Shown here: positions 7,554-14,729 of the stretch, piece by piece | Layout: each line of letters opens with the position of its first letter | How positions within the stretch are numbered: the first letter of the stretch is position 1 | Origin: Bacteroidota bacterium | Lineage (GTDB): Bacteria; Bacteroidota; Bacteroidia; UKL13-3 | Assembly (NCBI GenBank): GCA_947462865.1 | Contig: CANHRW010000027.1 | Span: 1 to 15,177 of the forward strand | Length of the DNA: 15,177 nt | Direction of reading: 5' to 3' | The notes under the pieces: generated by a model | The model's database searches: none | The model's input: only the letters and a program-made list of their open reading frames with translations | What the model was told of the DNA's origin: nothing | Position numbers and translations under genes: made by a program

Positions 7554-7590
7554 TATTTTTTTAGACAAGTCTAAATATTTTTTTAGACAA
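7554..7590. promoter_or_regulatory. Candidate MntR-type operator array (TTTAGAC/GTCTAAA half-sites)
   Basis: Three copies of one 7-base half-site lie just upstream of the regulator ATG: TTTAGAC (7560-7566), its inverse GTCTAAA (7569-7575) and TTTAGAC again (7582-7588). The first two form a perfect 16-bp palindrome with a 2-bp centre, the size of DtxR/MntR operators. In addition, the 15-mer TATTTTTTTAGACAA is exactly repeated at 7554-7568 and 7576-7590, 22 bp apart, about two helical turns. The palindrome ends 10 bp from the ATG and would overlap transcription start. Binding by the adjacent regulator is inferred from position and symmetry. Confidence 0.72.
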
Positions 7591-7627
7591 ATAAAATTAT
7601 TAGGAGGACAATTTTAACAGAATTGTG

Positions 7628-7635
7628 TAAATTTG
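7628..7635 (+). promoter_or_regulatory. Candidate -7 promoter box (TAAATTTG) for the small membrane protein-metallopeptidase pair
   Basis: A full match to TAnnTTTG, ending 16 bp before the ATG at 7652. No TTTG-type -33 element was found 17-23 bp upstream. The box lies about 38 bp from the end of the MntR-type operator array, so some shared regulation of the divergent genes is possible but not shown. Confidence 0.38.
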
Positions 7636-7651
7636 ATTCAAATCAATTCCT

Positions 7652-7825
7652 ATGTGGGCCAAATTTTTTAGCTATTTAAAATTCTGGGAGAAAGCGTCTC
7701 CTGACAGTCCGTCATCCTTTAACTTAAAAATCATGCACGGAATAAACAGAATCAGTATTTTAATTTTCACCATTGCACTTTTTGTCATATTGTATAGATT
7801 GGTGCATGGTTTGTTTGTTTCCTAA
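7652..7825 (+). CDS. Small single-span membrane protein (57 residues; DUF6728-like)
   Basis: A short open frame that simple length filters would miss. It starts MWAKFFSYLKFWEKASPDSP, continues SSFNLKIMHGINRIS, then has a hydrophobic helix (about 34-48, SILIFTIALFVILY) and a short tail ending at TAA (7823-7825). The cytosolic half holds an amphipathic 'YLKFW' segment followed by 'NLKIMHGINRIS', which strongly resembles, from memory, an uncharacterised Bacteroidota family of about 55 residues (DUF6728). It starts with ATG, follows a TAAATTTG promoter box, and stops 14 bp before the metallopeptidase ATG, so the two genes are probably one transcript. Function is unknown; a membrane-anchored partner or modulator of the metallopeptidase is a guess from position. 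Coding status is well supported by composition and position; the family name is less sure. Confidence 0.8.
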   Translation: MWAKFFSYLKFWEKASPDSPSSFNLKIMHGINRISILIFTIALFVILYRLVHGLFVS

Positions 7826-7839
7826 TAAATTAAAAAAAT

Positions 7840-8508
7840 ATGGAATATATCATTCTTCCTCTCTTACTCAGCTTATTTGTAAGCTGGAGATTTAAATCAA
7901 AAATTAAAACCTATTCTGAAGTTGCCCTGAGCAATGGACTATCAGGTAGTGAAATTGCAGAAAAAATGTTGCGTGACAATGGCATTTATGATGTAAAGGT
8001 TTTGAGTACTGAAGGACAATTAACTGATCATTATAACCCACAAGAAAAAACAGTTAACTTAAGCCATAATGTATTTTATGGCAGAAGTGTAATAGCTGCA
8101 GCCATTGCCGCTCACGAATGTGGACATGCCGTGCAACATGCCAATACTTATGCGTGGTTAAACTTGAGATCAAAATTAGTCCCTGCAGCAAGTTTTGCCT
8201 CAAAATGGGTTCAATGGATTTTGTTGGCCGGTGTTTTAATGATTAACACCTTCCCTAATTTACTATTAGCGGGTATTATCTTGTTCGCGTTGACTACCTT
8301 ATTTACGGTTATTACCTTACCTGTTGAATTTGATGCAAGCAGAAGAGCTTTGGCCTGGTTGAGCGATAGAGGAATGGTGAGAGATAACGAATACCCAATT
8401 AGTAAGGATGCATTGAAATGGGCTGCTATGACCTATGTGGTTGCAGCTATTGCATCTATTGCAACTTTGTTGTATTACTTACAAATTTTTACTGGAAGAC
8501 GCGACTAA
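7840..8508 (+). CDS. Membrane zinc metallopeptidase, YugP family (Zn_peptidase_2)
   Basis: Polytopic membrane protease of 222 residues. An N-terminal hydrophobic segment (3-16) is followed by a soluble stretch with DHYNP (63-67), then the zinc site HECGH (92-96: two His ligands around the catalytic Glu). Two adjacent membrane segments (about 122-160) follow, and then LPVEFDASRRAL (160-171), where Glu163 is the likely third zinc ligand. A final helix lies at about 194-214. This order and the HExxH...EFDASRRA pairing are those of YugP of Bacillus. The substrate is unknown; quality control of membrane proteins is a common guess. It is the second gene after the 57-residue membrane protein, 14 bp downstream of it. 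A perfect hairpin begins 14 bp after the TAA and probably ends the transcript. Confidence 0.93.
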   Translation: MEYIILPLLLSLFVSWRFKSKIKTYSEVALSNGLSGSEIAEKMLRDNGIYDVKVLSTEGQLTDHYNPQEKTVNLSHNVFYGRSVIAAAIAAHECGHAVQHANTYAWLNLRSKLVPAASFASKWVQWILLAGVLMINTFPNLLLAGIILFALTTLFTVITLPVEFDASRRALAWLSDRGMVRDNEYPISKDALKWAAMTYVVAAIASIATLLYYLQIFTGRRD

Positions 8509-8522
8509 ACAATTGGTATTTA

Positions 8523-8565
8523 AAACAGAGATGGCGCGCAGCAAAGCTGCGCGCCATCTCTGTTT
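8523..8565. terminator. Perfect 20-bp-arm hairpin between convergent genes, probable bidirectional terminator
   Basis: Arms 8523-8542 and 8546-8565 are exact reverse complements around an AAA loop. The inner part (GGCGCGCAGC) is very GC-rich compared with the surroundings, and the outer part (AAACAGAG/CTCTGTTT) supplies a short A run and T run. It sits 14 bp after the metallopeptidase stop and 6 bp before the mltG stop, so one structure could end transcription from both sides. The T tract is short on both strands, weaker than in a textbook intrinsic terminator. Origin as a mobile palindromic (REP-like) repeat cannot be excluded from a single copy. Confidence 0.75.
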
Positions 8566-8571
8566 GAGACC

Positions 8572-9606
8572 TTACCTAAACACTCCAATTTTATTCAATG
8601 CCTTTCTATAATTATGCGCATTGATATTGTGTTCTTGCAATGTTTTGGCAAAAATATGTTTACCTGAGAAATCTGGTGCAGCACAGAAATAGTAATTCAT
8701 TGTTTTACTTGCATTCAGAACAGCATCTATAGCCTGTACACTAGGACAGCAAATTGGCCCAGGAGGTAAACCTAAATTTAAATACGTATTGTAAGGAGAA
8801 CTCATTGCAATGAGTTCCGCAGTAACTCTTTTTCTTTTGGGATCATTGGCTACAAAAAGCAAAGTAGGATCTGCTTGTAGCGGCATTCCTTTGTTTAACC
8901 GATTTAAATAAACACCTGCAATCAATGGCATTTCCTTATACAAATTAGACTCCTTTTGAACAATTGAAGCAAGAACTGAAACTTGTCTTTGATTCAAACC
9001 CAATTTTAAAGCCTTGTTTTGTCGGTTCTGGCTCCAAAATTTCTGGTATTCTTTCAACAGTCTTTGCATACATTCCTGAGCAGAGGTATTCCAATAAAAA
9101 TTATAGGTATTGGGAATAAACAAACCAATCACATTGGCAGAATCCATTTGTACCTGAGTCAAAAAATCTTCAGACCATATTTCACGCATCAATTGCAAAC
9201 TATCCGTTTCTAATTGATTCCCTATTGAAGCCGCCAATTGCTCAATGGTATTTGCACCCGTAAATACTAAGTCAACAGGCGATTGCTTACCACTGGCCAA
9301 TAATTTAAAAAGGTCAAAATTACTCATTCCGGGTTTCAATAAATAACGGCCTGGCTTGAGCCTTTTATTGAATTGCACAGCATTAGCCAAACGTTCAAAA
9401 GATGCCGGATTTTGAAGTTGGTTATTTTGATTCAATTGCCAAATAAATTGTTTGTAATTCTTATCCGAACTCACATATAAATATGGATTTTCGGCTATCA
9501 CGGCATTGGATATATTCACCGAAAAAATATCAAACGCAATTTTTGTTGCAAACAATAAAATCAAACCAATAACAATTAAAATCCACTTTACTTTATTTGA
9601 TGGCAT
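8572..9606 (-). CDS. mltG: Endolytic murein transglycosylase, YceG/MltG family
   Basis: Membrane-anchored enzyme that cuts nascent peptidoglycan strands and so limits glycan chain length. At 344 residues it has the usual plan: a short cytosolic start, one membrane helix (about 7-27), a LysM-like region (about 80-130), then the catalytic domain. Recognised blocks are GLFIPNTYNF (161-170, normally LEGFLFPDTY), VLASIVQKES (211-220), VYLNRLNKGMPLQADPT (232-248), SPYNTYLNLGLPPGPI (270-285) and the final FAKTLQEHN segment. In the catalytic block the first Glu of the usual SIVEKE is Gln217, while the second, Glu219, is kept; I recall Gln being common there in this phylum. The frame runs three codons further to a GTG at 9615; ATG at 9606 was preferred. 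It is the last gene of the five-gene minus-strand operon, 12 bp after the cytochrome gene. Confidence 0.94.
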   Translation of the reverse strand: MPSNKVKWILIVIGLILLFATKIAFDIFSVNISNAVIAENPYLYVSSDKNYKQFIWQLNQNNQLQNPASFERLANAVQFNKRLKPGRYLLKPGMSNFDLFKLLASGKQSPVDLVFTGANTIEQLAASIGNQLETDSLQLMREIWSEDFLTQVQMDSANVIGLFIPNTYNFYWNTSAQECMQRLLKEYQKFWSQNRQNKALKLGLNQRQVSVLASIVQKESNLYKEMPLIAGVYLNRLNKGMPLQADPTLLFVANDPKRKRVTAELIAMSSPYNTYLNLGLPPGPICCPSVQAIDAVLNASKTMNYYFCAAPDFSGKHIFAKTLQEHNINAHNYRKALNKIGVFR

Positions 9607-9618
9607 AAGAAGCACACA

Positions 9619-11592
9619 TTAATTGATTTGAGACAACAATTGAGAAATAATTTCATTACGAGGAGCTATTTGCTTCAACTTTAGCAGATCTTTCCTTGCA
9701 TTGATTTGATCTCCCATGTTTAAATAAGCCGCAGCACGATTAAGCAATGCCTGTTGGTGAAATGGATTCAATCTAATTTCTTGGTTATAACAATTCAGTG
9801 CCTGTTTAAAATTTGACTGAAGTGCATACCCATAACCCAAATTGGTCCAAGCATCTTCAATAGTAGCATTTGTTGCTATCACCTTTTTTAACAACCCAAT
9901 TCCAAGTTCAATTTGATTGTTCATTAAATAAGCAGCACCTAATTTAATTTGCATTTTTAAATTTGCCTGAGACAATTGAGTGGCTTTTTCTAACCAAGAG
10001 ATGGCTTTGGCAAATTGGTTTAAATTAAAATAAGACTGCCCAACTCTATAAGCCATCCATGCGTCTGTTTGGCGATTAAGTTTAAAGGTTTCGGCCAATT
10101 TACAAATAGCCTCCGCGTCTGATTTCAAAAATAAATAATGTATTTGAATGGCTGATGCATCTTCTATTCCGTTCAATTGATTTAAAAAATAAAGCGCAGA
10201 ATCTAATACAATTTGTTGTGAGCCTTCAAATTTCTCAGCATAATTTAAATAGGCCTGAGCTTGATCTAAGCTATTTAAATTCCCTTTAGTAACGCAATAT
10301 AACCCCATGAATTTCTTGAGAGATTTGAGTTTCATTTTTGAGGCTGGAATGGCAATTTTATGGTCATGTACTGTAACATGTGGAATATCTATTGTGCCTG
10401 ATTTGGGCATGTGACAGGATACACAATTTTGTGATTCCAAATTGGATTGTTGTTGTTTTATTTCATTGCAAGCACTCGGCTGATGACATTTCAAACAGGC
10501 TTGATTAAAAATAGCAACCCCTGTTTGTTTGACGCTAACATGTGGATTATGGCAATTGATACAGGTTAATTTTAACAACGAATTGTCTTTATTGACTTCA
10601 GTTGGATTGCTTTTGATAAAACATTTACTCTGTTGCAACCTTTGGGCATGCGAAGCCATGATCATTTCTTGTTCATCGCCTGTGTAGGTTGGCATGAAAA
10701 CATTGAAATAATCTGCTAATTTTTGGCCGGGTCTAAAGTCTGTAAATTGTTTACCCGGTTTTAATATTGCATTGCCTTGTAAATGGCAGCGTTGACATAA
10801 ATCTGTTTGTCTTTCCCAACCCAATCTTTTAGGGTTGACAATAGTATAATCTGGTCCCTTAGATGTATCAACACGGGTGCCGGTCAATCTTTCTTTTACA
10901 TGCAATTCTCCAGGACCATGACAACGCTCACAATCAATACCATTTGGAATAGCCGTAAATAAATTGCTGTTTTTATCAGCAACTTGAGGAATCGCATTGT
11001 GACAACTCATACATTCTAAACCAATTTCTCTTGAAAAACGGACATTCCTACCCTTTTCAAAACCTGGTGGTAAATCCCATTTTTGTAATTGACTATACCA
11101 AGTTAAGGGTAATTGATAGAGATACCCATTCTGACTGTTCAAGTGAGAATTGGTATGTTGACCTGAACCAATGATATAATCTACCCGTTCAATTCTTTGG
11201 TGAATGGTATCATGATTAGGGCCTAATTGGAATTCTTTTACAAACAATGAGTCCCCTATCCAAATTGGCAAATAGTACAAACCCAAAGTAGCATCATACA
11301 CTGGTTTTGTATGCTTGTAATTTGCAGCAGATTTTTGTCGAGTGGCCGGTGCAAATGATTGCCCCATACCTGTCTGTATAAATGTTTTGTAGATATCCAT
11401 ATGACACGATTTACAAGCATCCATTCCAACGTAATGGACAGCCGTATCGTGGTTTAGGTAAACAGGCTCATGTAATTCCTGATTACCACATTGAAATTGG
11501 GCCATTGCGAACACTAAAAAAAACAACGAAACCAAAACGGTTTTGAGGTATTTTACAGCGCTGTAATTGGCTATTTTTTTTTCCTCATCCAT
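9619..11592 (-). CDS. Seven-haem c-type cytochrome with C-terminal TPR repeats
   Basis: Exported electron-transfer protein of 657 residues. A basic N-terminus and hydrophobic segment (about 16-32) act as signal sequence; Cys35 (FQCGNQ) could be lipidated, but the lipobox is poor. Seven CxxCH haem-attachment motifs follow: CKSCH (60), CMSCH (194), CERCH (221), CQRCH (266), CINCH (344), CLKCH (366) and CVSCH (390). The spacing and the 'GSGQHTNSH...LPLTWY' stretch resemble cytochrome c554-type proteins that carry a TPR tail. Residues from about 510 to the end form roughly four TPR units (for example DAWTNLGYGYALQSNFKQAL), suggesting a docking surface. Redox partner and substrate are unknown. The frame continues to a GTG at 11625 inside the rhodanese gene; ATG at 11592 was chosen because it gives a normal signal peptide and an 8-bp overlap with the rhodanese stop. 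Confidence 0.9.
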   Translation of the reverse strand: MDEEKKIANYSAVKYLKTVLVSLFFLVFAMAQFQCGNQELHEPVYLNHDTAVHYVGMDACKSCHMDIYKTFIQTGMGQSFAPATRQKSAANYKHTKPVYDATLGLYYLPIWIGDSLFVKEFQLGPNHDTIHQRIERVDYIIGSGQHTNSHLNSQNGYLYQLPLTWYSQLQKWDLPPGFEKGRNVRFSREIGLECMSCHNAIPQVADKNSNLFTAIPNGIDCERCHGPGELHVKERLTGTRVDTSKGPDYTIVNPKRLGWERQTDLCQRCHLQGNAILKPGKQFTDFRPGQKLADYFNVFMPTYTGDEQEMIMASHAQRLQQSKCFIKSNPTEVNKDNSLLKLTCINCHNPHVSVKQTGVAIFNQACLKCHQPSACNEIKQQQSNLESQNCVSCHMPKSGTIDIPHVTVHDHKIAIPASKMKLKSLKKFMGLYCVTKGNLNSLDQAQAYLNYAEKFEGSQQIVLDSALYFLNQLNGIEDASAIQIHYLFLKSDAEAICKLAETFKLNRQTDAWMAYRVGQSYFNLNQFAKAISWLEKATQLSQANLKMQIKLGAAYLMNNQIELGIGLLKKVIATNATIEDAWTNLGYGYALQSNFKQALNCYNQEIRLNPFHQQALLNRAAAYLNMGDQINARKDLLKLKQIAPRNEIISQLLSQIN

Positions 11593-11893
11593 TTGGAAAT
11601 TGATCTTTCCAGGCGAGCATTCCACCTAAAAGATTTCTTACATTTTCAAATCCTAAATCAGCTAAAAATAGTTTAGCATTTCCGCTTCTTGCTCCAGAAC
11701 GACAATGCACAATGATTTCTTCATTTTTTAAAGCATTTAATTCTTCATAACGACTTGGTAAATCTCCAAGTGGTATGAGGGTAGCTCCAATGTTGAATTC
11801 CTCATATTCATGAGGCTCTCTTACATCAATTAAATTAATTTTTTCGCCTGCTTGCATACGACTATGCAACTCTTGTACGGTAATGTCTTCCAT
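11585..11893 (-). CDS. Single-domain rhodanese (sulfurtransferase), cytoplasmic
   Basis: A 102-residue rhodanese of the GlpE/PspE type. Seen: EDITVQELHSRM start, LIDVREPHEYEEFNI (the usual 'DVRE..E...GHI' block, with Asn-Ile instead of His-Ile), IPLGDLPSRYEEL, then the active-site loop HCRSGARSG with the catalytic Cys that carries a persulfide, and a final LGGMLAWKDQFP. There is no signal peptide, so it should act in the cytoplasm on thiosulfate or a protein persulfide. It lies between a T9SS-secreted protein gene (1 bp gap upstream) and the cytochrome gene (8-bp overlap downstream), implying strict co-expression. A link between sulfur transfer and the cytochrome is possible but not shown, since the two proteins would be on opposite sides of the membrane. 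The start is ATG at 11893. Confidence 0.95.
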   Translation of the reverse strand: MEDITVQELHSRMQAGEKINLIDVREPHEYEEFNIGATLIPLGDLPSRYEELNALKNEEIIVHCRSGARSGNAKLFLADLGFENVRNLLGGMLAWKDQFPNG

Positions 11894-11894
11894 G

Positions 11895-14729
11895 TTATTT
11901 CTGAATTAGAATGCGTAATGTTTGCGATTGTTTAGTAAATATATTGCTTAGTTGCATCAAATAAATGCCATTGTCTAGTTGGCTCAGGTTAATTTCTTGC
12001 TGGTTATTCAATTCGGTATGCAACAATCTGCCCGATAAATCAAAAACATGCACTTTGAATAAATCAGCAGTTTGTGTTTGAATATGAAAAATTCCTGTAC
12101 TTGGATTTGGATAAATTGAAATTGCTAATTTTTCCAAATCTTGTTTAGGTTCTTGAATTGAAGCTGGTACATTTAACCATTTACCAATAATGGGTCTAAT
12201 CATTGGCGTACCAATCATTGCCGTTGGGTACCATTGCCCATCTTGTTTGTAATATAAATTCGGATTAACCCCAAAAGGAAAATTCTTGTCTAAACCAATA
12301 TTTAATACATAAGCTTGAACTTGCTCCCAACCAATGTAAAAGTTACCTTCTACAGGAATAGGTTGGCTAAATTTTATATAACTATAGGCATTGATTGCAT
12401 TTAAATAAGTGGGGCTTAGGTTGTCAATCTTATACATAATTTGGTCATCATTAGCCGGCATTCCGATATCGGTGATTTTTTTCCAAACTCTCAAACCAAA
12501 TTTTTGATTTGAAACATTTGACTCACTTTGGTTAAAAAATAGATACACCCCATACAAAGTATCAGGTACCGATAAATTAAACTGCAAGGCTGCCCCACAA
12601 TTGGTTTTATTTTTAATGCCATATCCAGCCTCGGCTGAACCATCATCATAAGCCAAATAATTGCTAAACTGTGAAACAACACTCATGGAATCATTGCCAG
12701 GAATGAGGTCGTTTTTAGCACTTGAAAAACCCACTTTATACCTTGTAGTAAAAACAACTGAATCTGCATCAGGCGAAAGCGTTACATAAGGGATTGATTT
12801 ATAGAATTCAACAGTCGTATCTGACAAGGCTTCAATGTTTGTAAAATCCTTGTATTGTGCGATTGTATTCCCCAATTGATCTGTTGTAGTTCTAGAATAA
12901 TCCAATACAAAACTTTGGTTATCGTGGTTTTGAAATCTCAAAAATGCAGTATCAGTAGGGTAAGCAGCCGGAGCTGCGTTAAACTGTTTCCAAGTCATGG
13001 CATAATACATCCCCAAATAAGGATGTGGCGTATTGGTTAAACTCACATCATTGATTGCATCTGATGCCGTTCTACCTTTGTTCAAATATACATAATCTAA
13101 ATGCCACTGACTCAAGTTTCCGGTAAGACTGCCTCTATTTCTAAATCTAATTTCAAACTTATCGTGAAAGCAAGCACTGTCTTTAATTAGAATATTGTAA
13201 TAATTGAATTGACGTTTCACTACATCTAGTGCTGATATGCTTTTTATGGGTGTAAATGAATTGGTTTGATAGGTTGAGTTTCTGTATTCAACTACAAATG
13301 AATCATCTGGAAAAATTTGTTCCGAGGTGCCTTGTAATTCATATTGACAATAAAAACTCAAAAACAAAGAGTCTGCAGCACTCGACTTACTCAAATCAGT
13401 TACCCATGAAGTCAACATATCGGCCGTACCTTTAATTGGGAAATTTGAATACGGATTCCCTTTGGCGTTCAAACCATCAAAAGTTGCCACATTGATACTG
13501 GGTTGGTTCTCTGGAAATTCATTGTTAACATATACAAAATTGTCTTGCCATTTAAATGGATCAGCCACCTGAAAACTCGACGAAAAGTCTTCAATAAAAG
13601 GCAAATTGATTTTTTTATAAATCTGTATGGCACTTACAAATATTTTTGGGGTGTCTATAGGTTCCGCAATTGTTTTCAAGCACCAACGAGCTGCAAAAAA
13701 AGCATGCCTAAACCTCCCAAAATTGATCGGAAAATTATAGGTAAATATAGAATCAGTTTGTTGATGAAACAGTAACATTGGCACCCAATTGCCCAAATTA
13801 TTTCTACATTCAAATACCAAAGTATCAGCAGCCTTCCATCCTGATAATGTTTTTAAAGTAAATGATAAATTAACTGAATCTTTCACATTGCATGACAACA
13901 TAGAAATAGGATGTATATAAAAAGTATCTGCAGCTCCATTACTGTTTATATAGGGCTGTTGTTTGTAATCGAAAGCATCCATTACAAATCCGACCCCTAG
14001 TTCTGGAGAATAGTTATCTTGTTTCAATTGTACATCTATGCCAATAAAAGATTCTTCTTTGTTAAGTTCATTACTATTTTCAATGGCAAAAGGAACGGCA
14101 AGCATAGGCGCCAATACTATTTGTTTCAATTGGTAAATCTGAGCGCTTACTTGACTTAACTTGGCATACAAACTAAATCTAAAAGCAAAAGCATCGCTGC
14201 TAAATTCTTCTTGATCTATAGGAATCCTTATCTCCTTGAATTTACTTAATAAAACAGTACTTCCCCAAACTTTTGTCCATACTTGCTGCTTGTTTAAAAA
14301 TTCTAACACCAAGGAGTCTCCAACTACAAAAGAATTTCCGCTTGCAACCTGAAATCCAAAGTATAAATCTGAGCCCACTGGCTTCATCAGGATGGATTTT
14401 GAAGTCAATTGATCTGCCAACTTGTTGCTGTTATTGAATAGATTTCCATCAGCATTTAGGTTATTAAATACAGCTGTTCTGTCTGAAATTTCTACTAAGT
14501 TATCTATCCAAAATTTCGAATTGGGGCTTCCATCCATTTCAAAATAGTCAATCAATGGCAATGGCAAACTTTCTGATTTATAAAACTGTCTATGGTCAAC
14601 TGATGCTGAATTAGACTGCTTCATTTTGGCATTTAAAATCAATGGCATCTCAACTTCTTGGGCAACAAGAAACTGAGCCAAAAATTGCATGAAACAACAC
14701 AGTATTAATTGATAAGGATTAACTTTCAT
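11895..14729 (-). CDS. Large secreted protein with type IX secretion C-terminal sorting domain
   Basis: A 944-residue protein with a signal peptide (about 1-23, cut likely after LVAQ). The C-terminal Por sorting domain (about 868-944) has YPNPSTG (873-879), VHVFDLSGRLLH and NGIYLMQL, the usual type A signature, so it should cross the outer membrane by T9SS and be attached to the surface or released. Between them, three related beta-rich modules can be seen, starting near 57 (LPLIDYFE), 248 (FVMDAFDY) and 376 (LPFIEDFS). Modules one and three share 'FNNLNADGN'/'FDGLNAKGN' and all share a 'DSLVLEF/DTLVFEC/DSFVVEY' strand, as in MAM-like or jelly-roll folds. A later region has AYDDGSAEAGYG (693-704), common in such proteins. 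No catalytic motif was found; an adhesin or surface-layer role is inferred. The ATG at 14729 directly abuts the PASTA gene stop. Confidence 0.92.
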   Translation of the reverse strand: MKVNPYQLILCCFMQFLAQFLVAQEVEMPLILNAKMKQSNSASVDHRQFYKSESLPLPLIDYFEMDGSPNSKFWIDNLVEISDRTAVFNNLNADGNLFNNSNKLADQLTSKSILMKPVGSDLYFGFQVASGNSFVVGDSLVLEFLNKQQVWTKVWGSTVLLSKFKEIRIPIDQEEFSSDAFAFRFSLYAKLSQVSAQIYQLKQIVLAPMLAVPFAIENSNELNKEESFIGIDVQLKQDNYSPELGVGFVMDAFDYKQQPYINSNGAADTFYIHPISMLSCNVKDSVNLSFTLKTLSGWKAADTLVFECRNNLGNWVPMLLFHQQTDSIFTYNFPINFGRFRHAFFAARWCLKTIAEPIDTPKIFVSAIQIYKKINLPFIEDFSSSFQVADPFKWQDNFVYVNNEFPENQPSINVATFDGLNAKGNPYSNFPIKGTADMLTSWVTDLSKSSAADSLFLSFYCQYELQGTSEQIFPDDSFVVEYRNSTYQTNSFTPIKSISALDVVKRQFNYYNILIKDSACFHDKFEIRFRNRGSLTGNLSQWHLDYVYLNKGRTASDAINDVSLTNTPHPYLGMYYAMTWKQFNAAPAAYPTDTAFLRFQNHDNQSFVLDYSRTTTDQLGNTIAQYKDFTNIEALSDTTVEFYKSIPYVTLSPDADSVVFTTRYKVGFSSAKNDLIPGNDSMSVVSQFSNYLAYDDGSAEAGYGIKNKTNCGAALQFNLSVPDTLYGVYLFFNQSESNVSNQKFGLRVWKKITDIGMPANDDQIMYKIDNLSPTYLNAINAYSYIKFSQPIPVEGNFYIGWEQVQAYVLNIGLDKNFPFGVNPNLYYKQDGQWYPTAMIGTPMIRPIIGKWLNVPASIQEPKQDLEKLAISIYPNPSTGIFHIQTQTADLFKVHVFDLSGRLLHTELNNQQEINLSQLDNGIYLMQLSNIFTKQSQTLRILIQK

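Noticed and set aside
7566..7568. TTG as start of the MntR-type regulator
   Set aside because: It lies inside the palindromic operator; the ATG at 7550 begins exactly where the DtxR fold begins.
7602..7607. AGGAGG on the plus strand as a ribosome-binding site
   Set aside because: No start codon lies within 5-15 bp downstream; the ATG at 7652 is about 45 bp away, and this phylum rarely relies on such sites.
9619..11592. An eighth haem site at the Cys in SKCFIKSN (Cys324)
   Set aside because: There is no CxxCH pattern: the second Cys and the His are absent, so haem attachment there is not supported.
11623..11625. GTG as start of the cytochrome gene
   Set aside because: It would add 11 residues before the basic signal-peptide start and enlarge the overlap with the rhodanese gene; ATG at 11592 gives a normal signal sequence.
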